This document shows positions 57,209 to 64,000 of a stretch of 64,000 bases of DNA, piece after piece. A program made the translations under genes and the position numbers. The first letter of the stretch is position 1; each line of letters starts with the position of its first letter. The notes under the pieces are model-generated. The model ran no database searches. It had not been told where the DNA came from and saw only the letters and a list, made by a program, of their open reading frames with translations. Origin of the DNA: Luteimonas arsenica (lineage in GTDB: Bacteria; Pseudomonadota; Gammaproteobacteria; Xanthomonadales; Xanthomonadaceae); assembly GCF_004352825.1 (NCBI RefSeq), contig NZ_SJRW01000001.1, positions 1,178,001 to 1,242,000 on the forward strand, in the 5' to 3' direction.

Positions 57209-58511
57209 CGCCGGCAGGCTCGGCGTCGATCCGCTGCAGCAGCAGCTTGTCGATGCGCGGCCCGTCGAGGTCGACCACTTCGATCCGCCAGCCGGCCCAT
57301 TCGAAGTGCTCGCCAACGCCGGGGATGCGTCCGAAGTGGGCGATGGTCATGCCGGCGGCGGTGTTGTAATCGCGGTCGTCGCCATCGGGCAGCGGCTTGC
57401 CGTCGAGCAGTTCGCGCAGCGAGTCGGCGTTGAGGCCGCCGTCGACCAGCAGCGAGCCGTCATCGCGCTCGACCACCAGCGGATGGGCGTCGGCGCCCTC
57501 GCCGCTGGAGGTGCGGCCGATCACCGCCTCGAGCACGTCGTTGACGCTGATGATGCCGGTCACGTCGCCGTATTCGTCGACCACGAGGGCCAGCGACTGC
57601 TGCTCCTCGCGCAGGATCTCGACCAGCTTCAGCGCGGGCGTGGATTCGGACACGAACAGCGGCTCGCGCAGGTGTTCGAACAGGTCGAACTGGCCGGCCT
57701 GCAGGCGGTCGATCAGCGACTTGACCTCGAGGATGCCGACCACCTCGGCATCGCTGCCGCGGTACACCGGATAGCGCGAGAACGGGGTCTCGCGCATCGT
57801 GGCCAGGTTCTCTTCCAGGCTTTCGGCGGCATCGAGCCAGGCGATGCGGGTGCGCGGCGTCATCAGGCTTTCCGCGTCGCGGTCGCCCAGCGCCAGCACG
57901 CGGTTCATCATGTTGCGCTCGTCGGCGTCGATCACGCCCTGCTCGTGGCTTTCGCTCACCAGCAGGCGGATCTCTTCTTCGGTGACGTGCGCGGCCTCGG
58001 TGTCGCCCAGGCGCATCAGCTTCAGCAGCCCGCGCACCGACGCGCTCAGCAGCCACACCGCGGGGGTGGCGGCACGCGACAGCCCGTGCATCGGCAGGGC
58101 GACCAGGCTCGCCAGGCGTTCCGGCGCCAGCAGCGCCAGGCGCTTGGGGACCAGCTCGCCGAAGACGATGGTGAAGTAGGTGATCAGGCCGACCGCCACC
58201 ACCTTGCCGATGGTGCCGGCGTAGGCGCCGGCCACCGGCAGCCGCAGCTCGACCCAGGCCGCGATCAGGGTGCCCAGCGCGTCGCCGACCAGCATGCCCG
58301 ACAGGATGCCGACCAGGGTGATGCCCACCTGCACGGTGGACAGGAAGCGCTCGGGGTGTTCGGCCAGCTCCAGCGCCTTGCGCGCGCTGCGCTGGTCGGC
58401 CGCCATCTGCTTCAGCCGGGGCTTGCGCGAGGTGACGACGGACATCTCCGACAGCGCGAAGAAGGCGTTGCAGGCGATCAGGAGGAAGATGATCAGCAGC
58501 AGCTCGATCAT
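57201..58511 (-). CDS. CNNM/CorC-HlyC family transporter-associated protein
   Basis: 436 residues. An N-terminal DUF21 membrane domain (four helices; CNAFFALSEMSVVTSRKPRL) is followed by two CBS domains (about 205-330; MTPRTRIAWLD, VVDEYGDVTGIISVNDVLEAVIG) and a C-terminal CorC_HlyC domain. The family handles Mg2+/Co2+ homeostasis by binding nucleotides at the CBS pair. The older name hemolysin is misleading. First gene of the pair with exoD; divergent from DUF47-pit. Confidence 0.93.
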   Translation of the reverse strand: MIELLLIIFLLIACNAFFALSEMSVVTSRKPRLKQMAADQRSARKALELAEHPERFLSTVQVGITLVGILSGMLVGDALGTLIAAWVELRLPVAGAYAGTIGKVVAVGLITYFTIVFGELVPKRLALLAPERLASLVALPMHGLSRAATPAVWLLSASVRGLLKLMRLGDTEAAHVTEEEIRLLVSESHEQGVIDADERNMMNRVLALGDRDAESLMTPRTRIAWLDAAESLEENLATMRETPFSRYPVYRGSDAEVVGILEVKSLIDRLQAGQFDLFEHLREPLFVSESTPALKLVEILREEQQSLALVVDEYGDVTGIISVNDVLEAVIGRTSSGEGADAHPLVVERDDGSLLVDGGLNADSLRELLDGKPLPDGDDRDYNTAAGMTIAHFGRIPGVGEHFEWAGWRIEVVDLDGPRIDKLLLQRIDAEPAGDD

Positions 58512-58692
58512 CGCCGGGGTCTCCCGGTGGCCTGGTCGTGCCTCGATCCGGGGGTGGAGCGGGCGATCCCGCAGGTGCGGGAGGGCGGTCTAGGGTCGTC
58601 TTCCATGGGGGTCCGGGGCCAGGTGCGCGGGGCGCACGGCGGGATCATAGCAGGCCCGGGCGGGGCCCCCGGCGGCGAAAAGGGTGGGCGTG

Positions 58693-58710
58693 CCGTCATC
58701 TTGCCGTCAT
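58693..58710 (+). promoter_or_regulatory. Pho-box-like direct repeat before DUF47-pit
   Basis: CCGTCAT occurs at 58693-58699 and again at 58704-58710, an 11-bp period with a 4-nt spacer. This is the architecture of PhoB sites (CTGTCAT repeats), differing by one base per repeat. It lies 60 nt before the DUF47 gene; a CATAAT at 58708-58713 could be the -10 or overlap it. PhoB control is inferred from the repeat and from the phosphate transporter downstream. Confidence 0.55.
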
Positions 58711-58769
58711 AATTCCGCAGCCCGCGAGCCCGGGCAGACCCCTGGATCCCGCGAAGAGGCGACGCGCCC

Positions 58770-59396
58770 ATGTTTTCCCTGCAGACCATGTTCGGCCAAG
58801 GCAAGCAGTTCTACACGCTGCTCGAGGAGGCCGCCCAGGCCGCGCTGGACGCCGCCACCGCGCTCCACCAGATGCTGCGCGAGGCCGACCGCCAGCCGGC
58901 GCTGGACGCCTTCAAGCTGGCCCGCCTGCGTGAGCGCGAGGCCTCGGACAAGATCAGCCAGGCCCTGGTCGACAGCTTCATCACGCCCATCGAGCGCGAG
59001 GACATCGAGGCCCTGGGTTCGGCGCTGTACAAGATTCCCAAGCAGATCGAGAAGTTCGCCGACCGCTATTCGCTGGCCACCCGCCACCTCGAGCACATCG
59101 ACTTCGCGCCGCGCGCGGCGATGCTTGAGCAGGCCGCGGGCGTGGTGGTGAAGATGGTCAAGCAGCTGCGCCAGCTGAAGCTGGAGCCGATGAAGGCGCT
59201 CAACGACGAACTGCGCTCGATCGAGAACGAGGCCGACCGCCTGATGCTCGAGCTCTACCGCGACATCTACTCCGGCCGGCTCGACGCCCAGCAGATGTTC
59301 CTGCTCAAGGAGTTCTTCGAGATCCTCGAGAAGGCCATCGACCGCTGCCGCGAGGCCGGCGTGGTGGCCTACGAAATCGTGCTCAAGAACAGCTGA
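58770..59396 (+). CDS. DUF47 family phosphate transport regulator
   Basis: 208-residue all-helical cytosolic protein of the PhoU-like DUF47 family: LYKIPKQIEKFADRYSLA, NELRSIENEADRLML.LYRDIYSG and FEILEKAIDRCREAGVVAYEIVLKNS near the C-terminus. The family is nearly always encoded next to Pit transporters and tunes them. The pit gene follows after 10 nt. Confidence 0.93.
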   Translation: MFSLQTMFGQGKQFYTLLEEAAQAALDAATALHQMLREADRQPALDAFKLARLREREASDKISQALVDSFITPIEREDIEALGSALYKIPKQIEKFADRYSLATRHLEHIDFAPRAAMLEQAAGVVVKMVKQLRQLKLEPMKALNDELRSIENEADRLMLELYRDIYSGRLDAQQMFLLKEFFEILEKAIDRCREAGVVAYEIVLKNS

Positions 59397-59406
59397 GGCC
59401 GGCGCC

Positions 59407-60534
59407 ATGCTCACCCTGGTGCTGGTCGTGATCCTGGTCGCGCTGACCTTCGAGTACATCAACGGCTTCCACGACACCGCCAACTCGATCGCGACCGTGG
59501 TCGCGACCAAGGTGCTGTCGCCGATGCAGGCGGTGGGCCTGGCCGCGGGCATGAACCTGATCGGTGCCCTGGCCGGCACCGCCGTGGCCAAGACGATTGC
59601 TTCGGGCCTGATCGACGCCGGCGTGGTCGAGGTCGGTTCGCAGCTGATCCTGTGCGCGCTGCTGGGCGGCATCACCTGGAACCTGATCACCTGGTGGTTC
59701 GGCCTGCCATCCTCGTCCTCGCATGCCCTGATCGGCGGCCTGATCGGCGCGGCGCTGGCGGCGACCTCCAACAACTGGGACGCCATCATCTGGTCGGAGC
59801 CGGCCGAGCCGGTCTACCGCAGCGCCGGCGTGTTGTGGAAGGTGATCGTGCCGATGGTCAGTTCACCGCTGCTGGGCTTCGCGGCGGGCTTCCTGATGAT
59901 GGGCGTGCTGTTCTTCGTGATCTCGATGATGGCGCGCAGCGGCGGCCTGCTCGCGCGCATCGCGCGGCCGCGCTGGGTCAACGGCTTCTTCGGCAAGGCA
60001 CAGATCGTCAGCGCCGCGGGCATGGGCTTCGCCCACGGCATGAACGATGCACAGAAGACCATGGGCATCATCGCGCTGGCGCTGGTGAGCGCGCAGTCCG
60101 CGGGCACGCTGGACTCGCTGCCGGGCTGGCTGGCCTTCCTGCATCCCTCCGAGGGCGCCCTGGCCGAAGGCGACATCGACACCTGGATCAAGATCACCTG
60201 CGCCCTGGTGATGGCCGCCGGCACCGCCGCCGGCGGCTGGCGCATCATCAAGACGCTCGGCCACAAGCTGGTGAAGCTGCATCCGATCCACGGCTTCGCG
60301 GCCGAGACCAGCGCGGCCTCGGTGATTCTGGCGGCCTCGTCGCTGGGCATCCCGGTGTCGACCACCCACAACATCTCGTCGGCGATCATGGGCGTGGGCA
60401 CGGCCAAGCGCCTCAATGCCATCAAGTGGACCGTGGTCGAGAAGATGATCGGCGCCTGGGTGCTGACCATTCCGATGTCGGGCGCGATCGCCTACGGTCT
60501 GTACCGGCTGCTGGGTTCCCTGGGCCTGCTCTGA
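59407..60534 (+). CDS. pit: Inorganic phosphate transporter, PiT family
   Basis: 375-residue low-affinity phosphate:cation symporter with about ten helices. The two inverted family signatures are present as FEYINGFHDTANSIATVVAT at the N-terminus and AHGMNDAQKTMGIIAL in the C-terminal half, plus GLPSSSSHALIGGLIG and GIPVSTTHNISSAIMG. Operon with DUF47 behind the Pho-box-like repeat. Confidence 0.95.
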   Translation: MLTLVLVVILVALTFEYINGFHDTANSIATVVATKVLSPMQAVGLAAGMNLIGALAGTAVAKTIASGLIDAGVVEVGSQLILCALLGGITWNLITWWFGLPSSSSHALIGGLIGAALAATSNNWDAIIWSEPAEPVYRSAGVLWKVIVPMVSSPLLGFAAGFLMMGVLFFVISMMARSGGLLARIARPRWVNGFFGKAQIVSAAGMGFAHGMNDAQKTMGIIALALVSAQSAGTLDSLPGWLAFLHPSEGALAEGDIDTWIKITCALVMAAGTAAGGWRIIKTLGHKLVKLHPIHGFAAETSAASVILAASSLGIPVSTTHNISSAIMGVGTAKRLNAIKWTVVEKMIGAWVLTIPMSGAIAYGLYRLLGSLGLL

Positions 60535-60556
60535 GCCCGAAGCGGCGTCTGCCGGG

Positions 60557-60967
60557 CTACAGCAGGTCGCCGTCGGCGCTGAGCATGCGCTCCAGGCGGT
60601 CGCCCATGCCGCCGATCTCCAGCACCAGGCGGCCGACCTCGGCGGCGTCCAGGCCGTCGTAGGGGCGGTTCTCGCACAGCTGCAGGTAGGGCACGTCGTC
60701 GAGCCGGCCGATCGCGAGGTAGCCCACGCGGCTGTCCCAGTTGAAGGCCAGGGCGCGGCGCGCGTCGATGCCGGTGATCGGGGCCACCGCGGTGCTCACG
60801 CGGAGATAGCCGCGACCGTCGTCGTCCTGGAGTTCGGAGAGGAAGATCGACTGGTGGCGGCGGCCGTTGTCGAGGCTGAGCTCGACGCCGACCACGAAGG
60901 CCTCGTTGACCGTGGTCCGGAAGCCGTTGGAGGCCAGGTGGCGGCGGACCTGCTCGAAGTTCTGCAT
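60557..60967 (-). CDS. Hypothetical protein, YbjN/type III chaperone-like fold suspected
   Basis: 136 residues, no signal or membrane segment. Alternating strands and an opening helix (NFEQVRRHLASNGF), a central YLRVSTAVAPI.GIDARRALAFNW.SRVGYLAIGRLDDVPYL, and a C-terminal helix (DAAEVGRLVLEIGGMGDRLE) are compatible with a YbjN or CesT-type chaperone fold, but this is weak. Convergent with pit and divergent from the alkyltransferase-like gene (40 nt). No function assigned. Confidence 0.7.
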   Translation of the reverse strand: MQNFEQVRRHLASNGFRTTVNEAFVVGVELSLDNGRRHQSIFLSELQDDDGRGYLRVSTAVAPITGIDARRALAFNWDSRVGYLAIGRLDDVPYLQLCENRPYDGLDAAEVGRLVLEIGGMGDRLERMLSADGDLL

Positions 60968-61007
60968 GGCGGCACCCGCGGTGCGGACGTGTGGCTATCC
61001 TAGCGCA

Positions 61008-61352
61008 ATGCCGACACCCCCAGATCCGGCCGCGCGCATCCTCGCCGCCGTCCGCGCGATCCCCCGCGGGGAGGTCGCCGGCTATGGCGAAGTGGCGCGC
61101 CGCGCCGGCCTGCCCGGACGGGCACGCTGGGTGGCGCGGCTGCTGGCCGCGAGCGACGATCCGCGCATGCCCTGGCACCGGGTGCTGCGCAGCGACGGGC
61201 GGATCGCGTTCCCGCCGGAGTCCGAGGCTTGGCGGGAGCAGGCCGCGCGCCTGCGTGCCGAGGGCGTGGAGGTGGTGGAAGGGCGGGTGCACGTGGCGCG
61301 GGCGCAGCGCGGGGCGGATGCGCTGGACGCCGAGGTCTGGGGGCCGGACTGA
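61008..61352 (+). CDS. Alkyltransferase-like DNA-damage protein (MGMT fold, Trp in place of Cys)
   Basis: 114 residues with the DNA-binding domain of O6-methylguanine methyltransferase: AVRAIPRGEVAGYGEVARRAGLPGRARWVARLL and, in the active-site loop, P55-W56-H57-R58-V59 where repair enzymes have PCHRV. Without the cysteine it cannot accept alkyl groups. ATL proteins instead bind alkylated guanine and hand it to nucleotide excision repair. ATG 61008 is 40 nt from the divergent hypothetical gene. Confidence 0.92.
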   Translation: MPTPPDPAARILAAVRAIPRGEVAGYGEVARRAGLPGRARWVARLLAASDDPRMPWHRVLRSDGRIAFPPESEAWREQAARLRAEGVEVVEGRVHVARAQRGADALDAEVWGPD

Positions 61353-61419
61353 TGGCAGTCGCGGGCCGGCGGCCGCGTTGCAACCGTTATCATTGGCCCC
61401 GTTCGCGCAAGGACCCCGG

Positions 61420-62073
61420 ATGCTGACCAATCTCCCGCCCGTCACCAAGGCGTTGCTGATCGCCAATGCCGTCGTGTTCCTGTTGCAGGCGCTGCTGCCG
61501 AGCGCGGTATTCGCGCCGCTGATGCTGTGGCCGCTGGGCATCGACGCGCATGTCCGAGCACTGGGCCTGCCGGGCTTCATGCCCTGGCAGCTGCTCAGCT
61601 ACGGCTTCCTGCATGGCGATCTCGCGCACCTGCTGTTCAACATGCTGGCGCTGGTGATGTTCGGTGCCCAGCTTGAATACACCTGGGGCCAGAAGCGCTT
61701 CCTGACCTACTTCCTGGTCTGCGTGGCTGGCGCCGGCCTCTGCCAGCTGGGCGTAGCGAGCTGGTCGGTTGCGCAGGGCGGAATGCCGTACCCGACCGTG
61801 GGTGCCTCGGGCGGCGTGTACGGCCTGCTTCTGGCCTACGGCATGCTGTTCCCGCACCAGCGGGTGATGCTGCTGATTCCGCCGATCCCGATGAAGGCGC
61901 GCACGCTGGTGATCGTGTTCGGCGTGATCACGCTGTTCATGGGGCTCACCGGGAGGCAGGCGAACGTGGCCCACTTCGCCCACCTGGGCGGCATGCTGTT
62001 CGGCTGGCTGATGATCCGGCACTGGCGCGGGCAGGGGCCGTTCGGCCGCCGCCCGCGCGCGCGCCGCTTCTGA
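61420..62073 (+). CDS. Rhomboid family intramembrane serine protease
   Basis: 217 residues and six helices. Catalytic Ser130 in VGASGGVYGLL, catalytic His188 in the AHLGG helix, the HGDLAHLLFNMLAL segment (HxxxN oxyanion helix), and the WGQKRFLTYFLV region identify rhomboid GluP/GlpG-type proteases that cut membrane substrates. ATG 61420. Its stop abuts that of the convergent M13 peptidase. Confidence 0.93.
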   Translation: MLTNLPPVTKALLIANAVVFLLQALLPSAVFAPLMLWPLGIDAHVRALGLPGFMPWQLLSYGFLHGDLAHLLFNMLALVMFGAQLEYTWGQKRFLTYFLVCVAGAGLCQLGVASWSVAQGGMPYPTVGASGGVYGLLLAYGMLFPHQRVMLLIPPIPMKARTLVIVFGVITLFMGLTGRQANVAHFAHLGGMLFGWLMIRHWRGQGPFGRRPRARRF

Positions 62074-64000
62074 TCAGCGCCAGATGCCGATGCGCTCCTC
62101 GTCCTTGCGGAACATGGCATTGCCGGCCTTGCAGCCGTAGACCTCGCTGAAAGCGGGGAGGTTGGCCAGCGGACCGTTCGTGCGCCACTGGCCGGGGGCC
62201 TGCAGGGCGGTGCCGGCGCGCTGCTCGGCCACGGCCGGGGACAGCTGTTCGCTCCACAGGCTGGCCCAGGCGGCGAAGAACGCCTCCCGGCCTTCCTTCG
62301 ACGCCTCGGGCTGGGCCTGGGCGAAGGCGTCCCAGGCGATCTCGACCGCGGCCAGGTCCGCGGCGTTCTCCTCGCGGGTCAGGCTGCCGTTGAGCTTGCG
62401 CCCCGCGATGCCCGGGTAGTCGTAGCCGCCGTACTGCGCGGACAGGGCGTTGAGGCGGTCGGTCCATGCGGCATCGGCGACCGGGGTCCACCAGTCGCGG
62501 ATGCTCCCGTCGGCCGCCACGTGGCGGCCCTTGCCGTCGACGGCGTGGCTGAGCTCGTGCGCGACCAGGGCGCCGAAGCTGCCGTAGTGGGCGGCGCCGT
62601 CGCGGCTCAGGTCCAGCACCGGGGCCTGCAGCACCGCAGCCGAGACCAGCAGGCGGTTGTGGGCGGCGTCGTAGGCCAGCGCCGGCTCCTGCGGCTGCAG
62701 CGGCCAGCGGCGCTGGGCGTTGCCGCGGCCGATGCGCTTCATCTCCTCGCGGCGCTGCCAGGTGGAGGCGATCAGCATGTTGCCGCCGAAGCTGCCGCGG
62801 CCCATCGGCTGCACGGTGTAGTCGATGTCGCGCACCGGTGCGCCGACTTCGATCTTGAGCGCGCGGAGCTTGGCCAGCGCCTCGGCGCGGGTGGCGTCGT
62901 CCATCCAGGCGGCGCGCTCGACCGCGCGCAGCATGGCGTCGCGGACCTCGCCGGCGATGGTTTCGGCGCGGCTGCGGTTGGCCTCGGGCAGGTAGCGGCC
63001 GACATATTCGCGCGCGACCATCTGTCCGGCGGCGCTGTTGATGGCGTGCAGCACCAGCTGCTCGCGCGGCGGCTGCGCGGCCTCGCCGCGCAGCACCTGG
63101 CCGCGGAAGCCGAAGGCCGCGTCGCGGAAGCCCTTCGACAGGTAGGGCGCCATCGCGTCGCCGACCTGGAAGCGGAGGTAGGTCTTCCACTGCGCCGGCT
63201 TGAGCGAACCGACCAGGCCGTCCAGGGTGGCGAACAGTTCGGGGTTGGCGATCGAGACGCTGTCGTCGCTCACGCCCTGGGCGGCGAGGAAGTCGCCAAG
63301 CTGCAGGCGCTTGTAGCTCTTGCCGAGGTCGGCGGTGGGGACGAGCGCATAGTTGCGCCGCGGGTCGCGCAGGTCGGCGATCGGGCGCGAGGCACGGGCG
63401 ATGCGGGTCTCGAGGTCGATCACCAGCTGCGATTCGGCCTCGAGGTCGGCCTCGGCGGTGCCGGTCAGGGCCAGGATGCTGCGGACGTAGTTGTTGTACA
63501 GGCCGAGCAGGGCGCGCGAGTCGGCGTCCTCGCGGGTGTAGTAGGCCGGGTCGGGCAGGCCGGTGCCGCCCTGGGCGAAGTAGCCGATGTGGCGGTCGAG
63601 GTCGGCCAGGTCGAGGTCGGCGCTGAAGTTGAACAGCACCGGGATGCCGACCTGGTGCAGCGCGGCGATCGCCGGCGGGATGTCCTTCGCGCGCCTGATG
63701 CCGTTGATGCGGTCGAGCAGGGGCGCGATCGGATTGGCGCCGTCGGCCTCGACCGCGGCCTCGTCCAGGCCGCTGGCCCAGAAGTCGCCGAGCAGCTTCT
63801 GCACGTTGCCCTGGGGCGCGTTCATCGAGGTCGACAGCAGTTCGCGCTGCTGCTCGAGCGCGCGCGCCCGGAGTTCGCCAAGGGCGGAGAGCGCCCCGGC
63901 CTCGGGCACCGGATTGGCCGCCAGCCAGTCCTTGTTGGCGAAGGCGAAGTAGTCGCCGCAGGCGGTCGGCCCGGCCGGAGCGCGCGCGGCGGCGCGGCGC
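62074..64000 (-). CDS. M13 family (neprilysin-like) zinc metallopeptidase (5' end outside window)
   Basis: About 640 C-terminal residues are visible. The frame runs past the right edge, where it still encodes CGDYFAFANKDWLAANPVPE, the usual start of the mature domain, so only the signal peptide and a few residues are missing. Zinc motif HExxH is in VAHELSHAVDGKG and the third ligand Glu in LTREENAADLAAVEIAWDAF. Substrate-binding VSAAVLQAPVL and the C-terminal KAGNAMFRKDEERIGIW follow. Periplasmic oligopeptide cleavage is expected. Confidence 0.94.
   Translation of the reverse strand, partial: RRAAARAPAGPTACGDYFAFANKDWLAANPVPEAGALSALGELRARALEQQRELLSTSMNAPQGNVQKLLGDFWASGLDEAAVEADGANPIAPLLDRINGIRRAKDIPPAIAALHQVGIPVLFNFSADLDLADLDRHIGYFAQGGTGLPDPAYYTREDADSRALLGLYNNYVRSILALTGTAEADLEAESQLVIDLETRIARASRPIADLRDPRRNYALVPTADLGKSYKRLQLGDFLAAQGVSDDSVSIANPELFATLDGLVGSLKPAQWKTYLRFQVGDAMAPYLSKGFRDAAFGFRGQVLRGEAAQPPREQLVLHAINSAAGQMVAREYVGRYLPEANRSRAETIAGEVRDAMLRAVERAAWMDDATRAEALAKLRALKIEVGAPVRDIDYTVQPMGRGSFGGNMLIASTWQRREEMKRIGRGNAQRRWPLQPQEPALAYDAAHNRLLVSAAVLQAPVLDLSRDGAAHYGSFGALVAHELSHAVDGKGRHVAADGSIRDWWTPVADAAWTDRLNALSAQYGGYDYPGIAGRKLNGSLTREENAADLAAVEIAWDAFAQAQPEASKEGREAFFAAWASLWSEQLSPAVAEQRAGTALQAPGQWRTNGPLANLPAFSEVYGCKAGNAMFRKDEERIGIWR

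Overview
The window is ordinary chromosome of a very GC-rich gammaproteobacterium, most likely Xanthomonadaceae (Lysobacter/Luteimonas-like). This rests on the GC-saturated third positions, the abundance of large TonB-dependent receptors, the paired GTGGGAGCGGC-type palindromes and the housekeeping gene set. No transposase, integrase, phage gene or CRISPR array was seen. No gene-free stretch longer than 300 bases was found; the longest gaps (5135-5399, 46884-47134, 58512-58769) hold a promoter, a palindromic repeat element and a Pho-box-like site respectively.

Layout. 1-2.7 kb: a leftward fasciclin - DUF378 - photolyase operon divergent from a MerR regulator with a cobalamin-binding domain (CarH/LitR type), with an array of TGTACA repeats between them. 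2.8-8.7 kb: DUF2058 protein, 3-methyladenine glycosylase, nucleotide-sugar epimerase, WecA-like sugar-1-phosphate transferase, two tRNA-Leu(UAA), and an FMN-binding glutamate-synthase-like protein. 8.7-19.9 kb: a locus that looks built for scavenging cell-wall peptides. It has an NlpC/P60 hydrolase, L-Ala-D/L-Glu epimerase, MurR/RpiR regulator and dicarboxylate/glutamate symporter on one strand, divergent from a secreted transglutaminase-fold protein, an Oar-like TonB receptor and a beta-lactamase-fold serine hydrolase. 20-21.7 kb: an Hpt protein translationally coupled to a REC protein with a degenerate EAL domain. 21.8-33.9 kb: tRNA-Val and tRNA-Phe, a short-chain dehydrogenase whose 5' end carries a 25-bp copy of the tRNA-Val anticodon arm, then housekeeping genes (ftsY-mutY-yggX, rsmD, coaD, ferredoxin, ggt, MBL hydrolase, a membrane-tethered regulator, upp).

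34-39.8 kb: a tightly packed TonB receptor - phytase-like lipoprotein - metallophosphoesterase - exported pyrophosphatase operon, probably for organophosphate use. 39.9-51.7 kb: a class III aminotransferase divergent from an Lrp regulator. After these comes the classical queA / tgt-yajC-secD-secF set, split by a Fur-box-preceded ferric iron ABC transporter (fbpABC) and a 184-bp palindromic element. 51.7-64 kb: suhB, trmJ, a PhnD-like binding protein overlapping a GGDEF-EAL protein, an ExoD protein and a CNNM/CorC protein, DUF47-Pit phosphate transport behind a Pho-box-like repeat, an alkyltransferase-like protein, a rhomboid protease and an M13 peptidase cut by the window end.

Recurring themes are phosphate acquisition (34-39.8 kb and 58.7-60.5 kb), periplasmic peptide and cell-wall turnover, light or B12 sensing with DNA repair, and c-di-GMP signalling. 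All function assignments come from motifs read in the translated sequence; no database search was run.
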